Assembly: GCA_045646525.1 (NCBI GenBank)
Contig: JAZRKX010000014.1
Location: forward strand, 1-12,357
Reading direction: 5' to 3'
From: RGIG8748 sp045646525
GTDB taxonomy: Bacteria > Bacillota > Clostridia > UMGS1810
Length of the DNA: 12,357 bases
Both the position numbers and the translations under genes were made by a program. This document shows, in pieces, positions 1-5,649 of this stretch. Position 1 is the stretch's first letter; each line of letters begins with the position of its first letter. A model generated the notes under the pieces. It searched no databases, was not told where the DNA came from, and saw nothing but the letters and a program-made list of their open reading frames with translations.

Positions 1-25
1 TTAGAGCTTATAGGCTAAAAATATG

Positions 26-53
26 AGAAATCTGCAAAAATTTGCAGATTTCT
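26..53 (-). terminator. Intrinsic terminator of the citrate synthase gene
   Basis: Bases 26-38 and 41-53 are perfect reverse complements (AGAAATCTGCAAA against its complement), giving a 13-bp stem with a nominal 2-base loop. Read on the minus strand, the stem is followed after four bases by five Ts (CATATTTTTA). This is the expected place for a terminator of the minus-strand gene that ends at 149. The stem is symmetrical, so some activity on the plus strand is possible, but the T run there is poorer and further away. Confidence 0.7.
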
Positions 54-148
54 ACATAAATTTGATGTTTTAATTGTTTTTAACACTTTGGAATGTCAGT
101 GATTAAGCCTATAAGCGCTCTGCGCTTTATTTTACATTCCCTGTTTGT

Positions 149-1513
149 TTATCTGTCTTCCATTTTAATATACTCTCTTGAATTCCTGCACAGACCCTTG
201 TATGCGGGTCTTATTATCTTTCCGCCTGATATTATTTCCTCTATTCTGTGTGCGCACCAACCTGCTGTTCTGGATATAGCAAAGAGAGGTGTATATATTT
301 CGGGCGGAATTTTGAGCATTTTGTACACGAAGCCCGAATAGAAGTCCACATTTACGCTGATAGTCTTCTTTTGGTTTTTAACATCCTTGTAAACCTGCGG
401 AGCAATCTCTTCTATAAGCTTGTAAAGGTTTAATTCTTCCATATAGTCAAGACGCTTTGCGAGAGTTTCTGCATTCTTCTTCAATATAACAGCTCTTGGG
501 TCGGAAAGGGTATACACCGCATGACCGAGACCGTATATAAGTCCGCTTCCGTCGTGGGCTTCTTTTTTTACGATTTTTGTAAGGTAATCGTATATTTCAT
601 CGCGGTTTTCCCAGTTTTTAACATTCTTCTGGATGTCTGCCATCATGCTCATAACCTTGGCATTGGCACCGCCGTGTTTGGGACCCTTGAGTGCACTTAT
701 GGCACTTGCAATGGCGCTGTATGTGTCTGTACCCGAGGAAGAAAGAACTCTGCAGGTAAAGGTGGAGTTATTTCCGCCGCCGTGCTCTGCGTGGAGCATA
801 AGTGTGGTATCGAGTATGCGTGCATCCTCTTCGGTAAATTCTTTGTTTTTGGAGAGCATACGGAGTATGTTTTCTGCCGTGGAAAGCTCATCCTTGGGTC
901 TGTGGAGTATGAGACTCTTGTTGTCAAAATAGTGTCTTTTTGCACTGTATGAGTTTGCGGCTATTATGGGCAGACGAGCCATTATTTTAATAGACTGTGT
1001 TATTACATTTTCTATGGAACAGTCATCGGGGTTTTTGTCGTAGGAGTAGAGTGTAAGCACGCTTCTTGCGAGCTTGTTCATTATGTCTTTACTGGGATTT
1101 TTGAGTATCATGTCCTCGGTAAAGAACACAGGAAGCTCTCTGCTTCTTGCAAGAAAACCGCAGAATTCGGTAAGTTCTTCTCTTGTAGGGAGAGTTCCGA
1201 AAAGAAGAAGATACATTACTTCCTCAAAACCAAAACGGTTGTTAATACCAAACGACTGCGTGAGGTCTTCGATGTTGTAACCCCTGTAAGCAAGCTGACC
1301 GTGAATAGGTGTCTTTTCGCTTTCGCTAACCACATATCCGTGAACTTCGCTCACATTTGTAAGTCCTGCAAGAACACCGGAACCGTCCATGTTTCGGAGT
1401 CCGCGCTTAACCTGATAGTTAAGGTACTCGTCTTTGTCTATCCGATAGAATTCGGATACATTGTTCTTCTCTGTAAAATCGTGTATGGGGTCTCGTTCAA
1501 AATAGTTACCCAT
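149..1513 (-). CDS. gltA: Citrate synthase (citrate/2-methylcitrate synthase family)
   Basis: Citrate synthase condenses acetyl-CoA with oxaloacetate to citrate in the cytoplasm; in Clostridia it often feeds the oxidative branch to 2-oxoglutarate and glutamate. The 454-residue protein carries the family signatures: HGQLAYRGY near residue 71, HAEHGGGNNS at 241-250, GPKHGGAN at 277-284, GLGHAVY at 328-334 and NVDFYSG at 388-394. By alignment to E. coli GltA (H264, H305, D362), the catalytic residues are H280, H331 and D390. The SRTAGWCAHR stretch near 414-423 is the usual C-terminal signature. The ATG at 1511-1513 is chosen because GGAGG lies 7 bases upstream at 1521-1525; an in-frame ATG 17 codons earlier lies upstream of the better promoter's -10 box and has no good ribosome site. 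The gene is transcribed alone, divergently from spoIID. Whether it prefers acetyl-CoA or propionyl-CoA cannot be read from the sequence. Confidence 0.95.
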   Translation of the reverse strand: MGNYFERDPIHDFTEKNNVSEFYRIDKDEYLNYQVKRGLRNMDGSGVLAGLTNVSEVHGYVVSESEKTPIHGQLAYRGYNIEDLTQSFGINNRFGFEEVMYLLLFGTLPTREELTEFCGFLARSRELPVFFTEDMILKNPSKDIMNKLARSVLTLYSYDKNPDDCSIENVITQSIKIMARLPIIAANSYSAKRHYFDNKSLILHRPKDELSTAENILRMLSKNKEFTEEDARILDTTLMLHAEHGGGNNSTFTCRVLSSSGTDTYSAIASAISALKGPKHGGANAKVMSMMADIQKNVKNWENRDEIYDYLTKIVKKEAHDGSGLIYGLGHAVYTLSDPRAVILKKNAETLAKRLDYMEELNLYKLIEEIAPQVYKDVKNQKKTISVNVDFYSGFVYKMLKIPPEIYTPLFAISRTAGWCAHRIEEIISGGKIIRPAYKGLCRNSREYIKMEDR

Positions 1514-1546
1514 CGTATAACCTCCTGTAATTGAGAATATGATTAG

Positions 1547-1575
1547 ATTATAACATAAGTGCAAGCCTTTTTAAC
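1547..1575 (-). promoter_or_regulatory. Proximal promoter of gltA, extended -10 type
   Basis: On the minus strand the complement of 1547-1552 reads TATAAT and is preceded by TGT, giving the extended -10 motif TGnTATAAT. A weak -35 (GTTAAA with 17-bp spacing, or TTAAAA with 16) lies around 1570-1575. Transcription would start near 1540 and leave a short leader of about 27 bases that contains the GGAGG ribosome site. Confidence 0.6.
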
Positions 1576-1649
1576 GGCTTGCTTCACGCCGTTTCAATAA
1601 ACACATATGAAGAAAAGCCAAGGGCTTTTCAACATTGATTGTGTTTATT
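1561..1649. other. Cluster of overlapping inverted repeats upstream of gltA
   Basis: Four perfect inverted repeats crowd this stretch. GCAAGCC 1561-1567 pairs with 1576-1582. AACGGC 1573-1578 pairs with 1588-1593. GAAAAGCC 1612-1619 pairs with 1623-1630. AATAAACACA 1596-1605 pairs with 1640-1649 and encloses the third. The first two share bases 1576-1578 and cannot form together. They lie upstream of the proximal gltA promoter but inside the leader of a transcript starting at the distal one. They may be an attenuation-like leader, a transcription barrier between divergent genes, or protein-binding sites. None has a convincing U run, so a plain terminator is not well supported. Confidence 0.5.
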
Positions 1650-1675
1650 ATATCACAAACAAAATGAACTTACAA
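1647..1675 (-). promoter_or_regulatory. Possible distal promoter of gltA
   Basis: On the minus strand the complement of 1647-1655 reads TGATATAAT, another extended -10 (TGnTATAAT). TTGTAA lies 17 bp upstream (complement of 1670-1675), matching four of six bases of the -35 consensus. A transcript from here would begin near 1640 and run through the hairpin cluster before reaching gltA. In AT-rich DNA such matches can be chance, so this is tentative. Confidence 0.4.
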
Positions 1676-1775
1676 GAAGATACCAATAAAATACATAAAA
1701 ATTAACAAAAATCTATATATTAGTATAAGGTATTTAAGTTTTTTTGGCAAATATATACATTGTCCGAGGTGTAAT

Positions 1776-2726
1776 TTGAAATATTTTTTTCTTTGGCTTG
1801 CATTTTTTGCATTCAGCATAGTGCTTCTTCCTTTGCTTTTGAATATGAATTTTACAAACGAAAAGAATAAGGATATGCCACATGAAAGTTCGGAGATAAG
1901 GGTGTATTTTTCGTCCGAAGACAAGACGGTAAAGATGGCGTCCGAGGACTATATACGCGGTGTGCTCATGGCTGAAATGCCAGCAGAATTCGAACACGAA
2001 GCGCTAAAAGCACAGGCTGTGGCTGCCAGAAGCTATATGGCAGAAAAAACAAAAAACAGAGTCGATGATGATGTTCATCCCGATGCGGATGTATGTACGG
2101 ACAGCTCTCATTGTCAGGCTTACGCAAGCGACAGGGATGCCAAAGAGAAATGGGGCAAAAATGCAAGTTTGTATTTTGAAAAGTGCAAAAATGCCGTAGA
2201 CAGTACCGCAGGAGTGGTGGCTGTGTTTAACAACGAGCCCATAAAAGCCGTGTTTCATTCGGTATCGGGCGGGAAGACAGAAAATGCTTCGGATGTATGG
2301 GGCGGCTCGGTAGCATATCTCAAAAGCGTATCAAGTCCCGGAGAGGAAAATGCGCCCAAATACGAAAGCACGGTAGAAATCCCGCTCGACGAATTTAAAA
2401 CAAAATTAAAAAAGGATACAGGTATATCTTTTAAGAAAGGAGACATAGGCAAAACCGTTCGCACCGAGGGCGGCGGAGTAAAGAGCATAGAGATAGGCGG
2501 CAAAGAGGTTAAAGGCACACAGATAAGAAGCACATTCGGACTCAATTCCTCGGATTTTGAAATAGACATAAAGGAAGATACAGTTATCTTTAAGGTGACG
2601 GGCTACGGTCATGGTGTGGGTATGAGTCAGTACGGTGCAAACTACTGTGCAAAGCAGGGCATGAACTACAAGGAAATTCTCCAAAAGTACTATAGCGGAA
2701 TAACTTTTGCCAGACTCGATGAATAA
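1776..2726 (+). CDS. spoIID: Stage II sporulation protein D (SpoIID/LytB family lytic transglycosylase)
   Basis: SpoIID cuts septal peptidoglycan during engulfment of the forespore, working with SpoIIM and SpoIIP at the mother-cell membrane. The 316-residue protein has one N-terminal membrane segment (about residues 3-23), then the SpoIID domain. EDYIRGVLMAEMPAEF at 57-72 contains E67, the equivalent of the catalytic glutamate of the family. H101, C107, H112 and C113 have the spacing of the zinc-binding His/Cys set described for Clostridioides difficile SpoIID. The C-terminal GYGHGVGMSQYGA signature is near 277-289. The start is a TTG at 1776-1778, preceded by GAGGTG at 1766-1771; no in-frame ATG lies near the start. 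In B. subtilis spoIID is under the mother-cell sigma factor SigE; I could not identify a convincing SigE promoter here. The spoIIQ-like gene follows directly, as in C. difficile, so the two are probably one operon. Confidence 0.93.
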   Translation: MKYFFLWLAFFAFSIVLLPLLLNMNFTNEKNKDMPHESSEIRVYFSSEDKTVKMASEDYIRGVLMAEMPAEFEHEALKAQAVAARSYMAEKTKNRVDDDVHPDADVCTDSSHCQAYASDRDAKEKWGKNASLYFEKCKNAVDSTAGVVAVFNNEPIKAVFHSVSGGKTENASDVWGGSVAYLKSVSSPGEENAPKYESTVEIPLDEFKTKLKKDTGISFKKGDIGKTVRTEGGGVKSIEIGGKEVKGTQIRSTFGLNSSDFEIDIKEDTVIFKVTGYGHGVGMSQYGANYCAKQGMNYKEILQKYYSGITFARLDE

Positions 2727-2770
2727 TTTTGCCACAAACGGAAAAAATAGGTCCGAAAGGGCTGAAAGAT

Positions 2771-3451
2771 ATGAAAAAACAATATGTAAACGGCTACGGC
2801 AAGGATAATAGCCGCAAAGAAAAGTATGTAACCGCAGGCCTTGTGGGATTGTGCGTTGTAACACTTGCACTTACTGTTATAATGGCAGGGATTTTCGGTG
2901 GCGGTGACGACGAGAATGCCCCCGCGGCAGTTACAACCGAAGAAGATGTGAAAATAGTAGAAAAGACAGAAATTCCATCGGAAAATGAAACAGAAAATGT
3001 ACCAGACGCACCTGTCGAGGAGGAACCCGAAGTAATCACACCCGAATTTTCGTCCCCGTGCGAGGGCGGACTTTTGCAAGAATTTTCTACGGAGGTTCCT
3101 TTGTACAATGCAACACTTGATGACTGGCGTGTTCATATGGGTATAGATATATCCGCCCCCATAGGCACCAAGGTAAAGGCGATAGCCGACGGTATCGTTA
3201 GTAACAAATATGAGGATTTGCGCCATGGTTATACGGTTATCCTCGACCATGAGGGCGGTTTTCGGAGTTTGTATTCCAATCTCTCAGAGCTTGATACCGC
3301 AGTTGTAGGCTCAAGGGTTGCCGCAGGTACGGTTATCTCCAGCGTAGGCGATACCACTCTGTATGAAACCATTGCCGATACACATCTTCATATGGAGCTT
3401 ATGAAAGACGGCGTCCATGTAAATCCGCTGCAGTATTTTAGCTTAAACTAA
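2771..3451 (+). CDS. spoIIQ: SpoIIQ-like membrane-anchored LytM/M23 protein
   Basis: SpoIIQ spans the forespore membrane and joins SpoIIIAH across the intermembrane space to form the channel between mother cell and forespore. This 226-residue protein has a lysine-rich cytoplasmic start, one membrane helix at about 19-43, an acidic Pro/Glu-rich linker (about 46-95) and a C-terminal M23 (LytM) domain. H122 and D126 (HMGID) and H205/H207 (HLHMEL) reproduce the complete HxxxD...HxH metal-ligand set. B. subtilis SpoIIQ has lost one of these ligands, whereas C. difficile SpoIIQ keeps them, so endopeptidase activity or zinc binding is possible. The ATG at 2771 is preferred over an in-frame TTG at 2729, which almost abuts the spoIID stop and has no ribosome site; AAAGGG lies upstream of the ATG. 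The gene follows spoIID by 44 bases and is closed by a terminator. A general M23 peptidase is the alternative, but context favours SpoIIQ. Confidence 0.85.
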   Translation: MKKQYVNGYGKDNSRKEKYVTAGLVGLCVVTLALTVIMAGIFGGGDDENAPAAVTTEEDVKIVEKTEIPSENETENVPDAPVEEEPEVITPEFSSPCEGGLLQEFSTEVPLYNATLDDWRVHMGIDISAPIGTKVKAIADGIVSNKYEDLRHGYTVILDHEGGFRSLYSNLSELDTAVVGSRVAAGTVISSVGDTTLYETIADTHLHMELMKDGVHVNPLQYFSLN

Positions 3452-3466
3452 TATGTATTTAAACCT

Positions 3467-3514
3467 CCGCGCAGAAAGAAAGTTCGTTAAGGATATTCTT
3501 TTTGTGCGGTTTTT
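3467..3514 (+). terminator. Intrinsic terminator of the spoIID-spoIIQ operon
   Basis: Bases 3467-3480 (CCGCGCAGAAAGAA) pair with 3496-3509 (TTCTTTTTGTGCGG) over 14 bp, two of them G-U pairs, around a 15-base loop. Five Ts follow directly at 3510-3514. It stands 15 bases after the spoIIQ stop and is a classical Rho-independent terminator for the plus strand. Confidence 0.85.
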
Positions 3515-3557
3515 GCGCCAATTCAGCTCCTCTGCGTTGCAATTCATCCCTCATTTT

Positions 3558-3586
3558 AAATATGTGCATTGACAACGCACATATTT
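3558..3586. promoter_or_regulatory. Palindromic operator over the toxin-antitoxin promoter
   Basis: AAATATGTGC at 3558-3567 and GCACATATTT at 3577-3586 form a perfect 10-bp inverted repeat with a 9-base spacer. The -35 hexamer TTGACA (3569-3574) lies within the spacer. DinJ/RelB-type ribbon-helix-helix antitoxins bind such palindromes and repress their own operons, so this is the expected autoregulatory operator. The repeat and its position are seen; the binding is inferred. Confidence 0.7.
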
Positions 3587-3597
3587 TGTGCTACAAT
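3569..3597 (+). promoter_or_regulatory. Promoter of the toxin-antitoxin operon
   Basis: TTGACA at 3569-3574 and TACAAT at 3592-3597 are separated by exactly 17 bp, a near-perfect SigA-type promoter. Transcription would start about 3604, and AAGGAGG at 3612-3618 sits 9 bases ahead of the antitoxin ATG. Confidence 0.85.
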
Positions 3598-3627
3598 GTA
3601 TATACTAAAGTAAGGAGGTAATACATT

Positions 3628-3903
3628 ATGGCGACTGTTAATATGAGTATTCGTATGGATGCAGAATTGAAAAAGCGTGCAGATGCAATGTTTTCTGATA
3701 TGGGTCTGAATATGACGACATCTATTAATATGTTTTTAAGGCAGGTTGTTAGACAGGGTAGAATTCCTTTTGAAATTGCAACTGACATTCCAAATGCAGA
3801 TACACTTGCTGCGATTAAAGAAATGGATGATATGTTAAGTGGAAAAATACCAACCAAACGTTATTCAAGCACAAAAGAACTTTTTGAGGATTTAGAATCA
3901 TGA
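3628..3903 (+). CDS. dinJ: RelB/DinJ-family antitoxin
   Basis: A 91-residue antitoxin of a type II toxin-antitoxin pair. The N-terminal half (about 3-50) is a ribbon-helix-helix DNA-binding domain: the strand VNMSIRMD is followed by helices around ELKKRADAMFSDMG and MTTSINMFLRQVV, ending in GRIPFEI, which is the typical DinJ layout. The C-terminal tail (about 65-91, with KRYSSTKELFEDL) would wrap the toxin. The start ATG has an excellent AAGGAGG site. The stop overlaps the toxin ATG by four bases (ATGA), indicating translational coupling. It probably represses its own promoter through the palindrome just upstream. Because the partner toxin is truncated, this may now act only as a DNA-binding repressor or as protection against related toxins elsewhere in the genome. 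Confidence 0.9.
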   Translation: MATVNMSIRMDAELKKRADAMFSDMGLNMTTSINMFLRQVVRQGRIPFEIATDIPNADTLAAIKEMDDMLSGKIPTKRYSSTKELFEDLES

Positions 3904-4175
3904 AGTATCAAATAGAGATGTCAACACGTTTTAAAAAAGATTATAAACTTGCTCAAAAGCGAGGGTATGATATGAGCTTGTTAAAAGAAGTTATTGACAT
4001 TTTAGCAAATGGAGACGGGCTTCCGGAAAAGCATCTTGATCATCCGCTTTCGGGGGATTATAGGGGGTTTCGAGAATGTCATATTGAGCCCGATTGGCTT
4101 TTAATTTACAGAATTGAGAAAGATTTGCTTGTGTTGGGCTTGACTTGAACAGGAACACATAGCGATTTGTTTTAA
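3900..4175 (+). pseudogene. yafQ: YafQ-family mRNA interferase toxin, truncated by an in-frame TGA
   Basis: The open frame 3900-4148 encodes 82 residues closely resembling E. coli YafQ, a RelE-fold endoribonuclease that cuts mRNA on the ribosome. FKKDYKLAQKRGYDM near the start, LDHPLSG at 46-52 and HIEPDWLLIY at 61-70 are all present, including H48, H61 and D65, which align with the YafQ active-site residues H50, H63 and D67. Translation stops at TGA 4146-4148. Read past that codon, the same frame continues T-G-T-H-S-D-L-F to TAA at 4173-4175, which is exactly the conserved YafQ tail. In the family, Arg precedes this tail, so a single CGA-to-TGA change explains the stop. The lost tail holds the catalytic histidine (H87 in E. 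coli YafQ), so the product should be inactive as a nuclease, though it may still bind the antitoxin. A sequencing error at this base cannot be excluded. Confidence 0.88.
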
Positions 4176-4214
4176 GTAAAAATGCGTTGTTACCGCGAAT
4201 ATTTGTTTTGTTTG

Positions 4215-4277
4215 GCATACAAGGGCAACCTCATAATGGCACTTTTCGGGTGCTCAAAAGGGGTTGCTTTTGTATGC
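4215..4277. terminator. Long hairpin, possible terminator after the toxin-antitoxin operon
   Basis: GCATACAA at 4215-4222 pairs with TTGTATGC at 4270-4277. The stem continues through two G-U pairs into GCAACC (4225-4230) with GGTTGC (4262-4267). A smaller inner stem, GCAC/GTGC (4239-4242 with 4250-4253), lies in the loop. The whole element spans 63 bases. Further along the plus strand are T-rich patches (ATTTTATTGTTTTT). It may act as a terminator, perhaps in both directions; a small palindromic repeat element is the alternative. Confidence 0.5.
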
Positions 4278-4378
4278 AATTTTATTGTTTTTGGCACAAT
4301 TTACTCGAGAAATAGGAGTTAATGGCACAAAATGTAATAAATATATGTAGAAAAAGTGTAATATAGTGTTTATTTCCA

Positions 4379-4407
4379 TTGACAATCATAGACAAAAGTA
4401 ATATAAT
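4379..4407 (+). promoter_or_regulatory. Consensus promoter of the polysaccharide operon
   Basis: TTGACA at 4379-4384 and TATAAT at 4402-4407 are both perfect SigA hexamers with the ideal 17-bp spacing. Transcription would begin near 4414, giving a leader of about 50 bases before the ATG at 4466. The leader carries the palindrome TGCACT-TTT-AGTGCA (4423-4437), which could be an operator or a small hairpin. A promoter this strong at the head of an EPS operon suggests high basal transcription unless it is repressed. Confidence 0.85.
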
Positions 4408-4465
4408 AGTGCTGTATAGCTATGCACTTTTAGTGCAAAAAAGACAATAGAAGGATGCTTTTGAT

Positions 4466-4984
4466 ATGAGGTCTTTGTTGATAGTAGGTGCCGGTACATA
4501 TGCACTCCTTGCATATGAAATAGCCTCGGATATGAAACTGTTTGAGAAAATATCTTTCGTAGATGATAACAAAACACAGTCACCGATTGGTGATGATATA
4601 GCTGGAAGAATTGAGGATTTGCAAGCCGTTTCCGAACACTATACGGATATAATTGTCGCAATCGGCAATCCCGAAGTGCGGTCAAAATTATTGGAACGAA
4701 TAAAAAAAGAAACACGGCTCAATATAGCTACATTGGTTTCTCCGAGAGCTTACATTGCTCCATCGGCAGAAATTTCAGAGGGCGTTATTGTTGAGCCTTT
4801 TGCCGTTATCCACACATTATGTATAATAAAAAAAGGCTGCTTTATATCTGCAGGTGCAGTGATAAATCATGAAAGTATTTGCGAAGAATGTGTGCATGTT
4901 GATTGCAACGCAACTGTTTTGGGTTATTCTACTGTTCCTGCAAAAACCAAGGTTCTTAGTGGTATGGTTTATCCAAAGCTATAG
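4466..4984 (+). CDS. PglD/NeuD-like sugar O- or N-acyltransferase
   Basis: The 172-residue protein has a small N-terminal Rossmann-like domain (LLIVGAGTYALLAYEIA at 4-20, then DIIVAIGNPEVR at 61-72), followed by left-handed beta-helix hexapeptide turns (about 90-165; SPRAYIAPSAEISEGVIVEPFAVI and later). This is the PglD/NeuD layout, enzymes that acetylate amino sugars or sialic acid while attached to a nucleotide. H135 in VINHES corresponds to the conserved histidine of the family. At 172 residues it is shorter than the roughly 200-210 usual for PglD, and the last hexapeptide turns look reduced (GYSTVPAKTKVLSGMVYPKL), so the helix may be short or activity altered. GAAGGA at 4450-4455 serves the ATG. 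First gene of the EPS operon and next to a PglC-like enzyme, so it probably modifies the first sugar or a nearby one. The exact substrate and acyl donor are not evident. Confidence 0.75.
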   Translation: MRSLLIVGAGTYALLAYEIASDMKLFEKISFVDDNKTQSPIGDDIAGRIEDLQAVSEHYTDIIVAIGNPEVRSKLLERIKKETRLNIATLVSPRAYIAPSAEISEGVIVEPFAVIHTLCIIKKGCFISAGAVINHESICEECVHVDCNATVLGYSTVPAKTKVLSGMVYPKL

Positions 4985-5025
4985 TATTATGTTCACGCTA
5001 AAATATAAATGGGGTTTAAATTGAT

Positions 5026-5649
5026 ATGTATAATAATTTTTTAAAAAGATTCATTGATTTTGTATTATCTACAATAGGTATTGTTGTTTTGGCAATACCT
5101 ATGTGCTTGATAGCCTTGATTATTAAAATCACCGACCCCGGTCCGGTGTTCTTTAAGCAAAAGCGAGTTGGGATACACAAAAGCTATTTTGAACTTTACA
5201 AATTCAGAAGCATGAAAATGAGCACACCGAAAGATTGCCCCACGCACTTATTGGAAAATCCGGAACAATACATAACAAGCATTGGCAAATTTTTGCGCAA
5301 AAGCAGTTTGGACGAGTTACCTCAGCTTTTTAACATATGGACAGGCAAGATGTCTATTATAGGTCCAAGACCTGCTTTGTGGAATCAAGAGGATCTAATT
5401 GCCGAACGCGATAAATACGGAGCCAACGACATAAGACCCGGTCTTACGGGTTGGGCGCAAATCAATGGTAGAGATGAACTGGAAATAGATGTAAAAGCAA
5501 AGCTTGATGGTGAATATGTACATAAATTGAGTTTCTTGTTCGATTGTAAGTGTTTTTTTGGTACAATCCTTAGTGTCCTTAAGTCCGATGGAGTTGTAGA
5601 GGGTGGAACTGGGGAAATTGAGAGAGAAAAAGAGAGTGTTGTCAAATGA
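5026..5649 (+). CDS. PglC-like phosphoglycosyl transferase (initiating sugar transferase)
   Basis: Small monotopic phosphoglycosyl transferase (bacterial sugar transferase family, PF02397) that moves a sugar 1-phosphate from a UDP-sugar to undecaprenyl phosphate, the first step of repeat-unit assembly at the inner face of the membrane. The 207 residues match the short PglC form, without the extra N-terminal membrane region of WcaJ-type enzymes. There is a proline-containing re-entrant helix at about 12-35, YKFRSM at 58-63, the catalytic Asp-Glu pair D96/E97 in SLDELPQLFN, GPRPAL near 116 and GLTGWAQINGRD near 142-153. The ATG has only a weak GGGG-type site 11 bases away. It lies 41 bases after the acyltransferase, and its stop overlaps the next ATG (ATGA). 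Likely sugars are N-acetyl-amino sugars such as diNAcBac, QuiNAc or GalNAc; the sequence does not decide between them. Confidence 0.9.
   Translation: MYNNFLKRFIDFVLSTIGIVVLAIPMCLIALIIKITDPGPVFFKQKRVGIHKSYFELYKFRSMKMSTPKDCPTHLLENPEQYITSIGKFLRKSSLDELPQLFNIWTGKMSIIGPRPALWNQEDLIAERDKYGANDIRPGLTGWAQINGRDELEIDVKAKLDGEYVHKLSFLFDCKCFFGTILSVLKSDGVVEGGTGEIEREKESVVK

Larger units (their letters stand above)
4176..4465. other. Gene-free stretch between the toxin gene and the polysaccharide operon
   Basis: No plausible gene is seen here. The stretch contains a long hairpin (4215-4277), two GGCACAA direct repeats (4293-4299 and 4324-4330, 31 bp apart, about three helical turns), a consensus promoter (4379-4407) and a small palindrome, TGCACT/AGTGCA, at 4423-4428/4432-4437 in the presumed leader. 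The repeats lie upstream of the promoter and could be regulator sites, but nothing identifies the regulator. Confidence 0.6.

Noticed and set aside
93..1534. Several plus-strand open frames opposite citrate synthase, up to 143 residues
   Set aside because: They are antisense to a clearly conserved gene, have no family resemblance and no good ribosome sites.
1514..1564. Longer N-terminus of citrate synthase beginning at an ATG at 1562-1564
   Set aside because: The extra residues overlap the proximal promoter and ribosome site, and GGAGG at 1521-1525 serves the ATG at 1511-1513.
1680..1775. SigE-type promoter ahead of spoIID
   Set aside because: AT-rich patches such as ATATACATT resemble parts of the consensus, but no -35/-10 pair had convincing spacing relative to the TTG start.
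2729..2770. TTG start for the SpoIIQ-like protein
   Set aside because: No ribosome site upstream, and it nearly abuts the spoIID stop. The ATG at 2771 gives the usual lysine-rich start before the membrane helix.
2255..3250. Minus-strand open frames opposite spoIID and spoIIQ, up to 186 residues
   Set aside because: Low-complexity, Cys/Phe/Tyr-rich translations opposite strongly conserved genes. No promoter or ribosome site supports them.
4146..4148. TGA read as an amino acid (recoded stop)
   Set aside because: Other genes in the window, such as those ending at 5649, 7588 and 10192, use TGA as an ordinary stop, and there is no sign of selenocysteine context.
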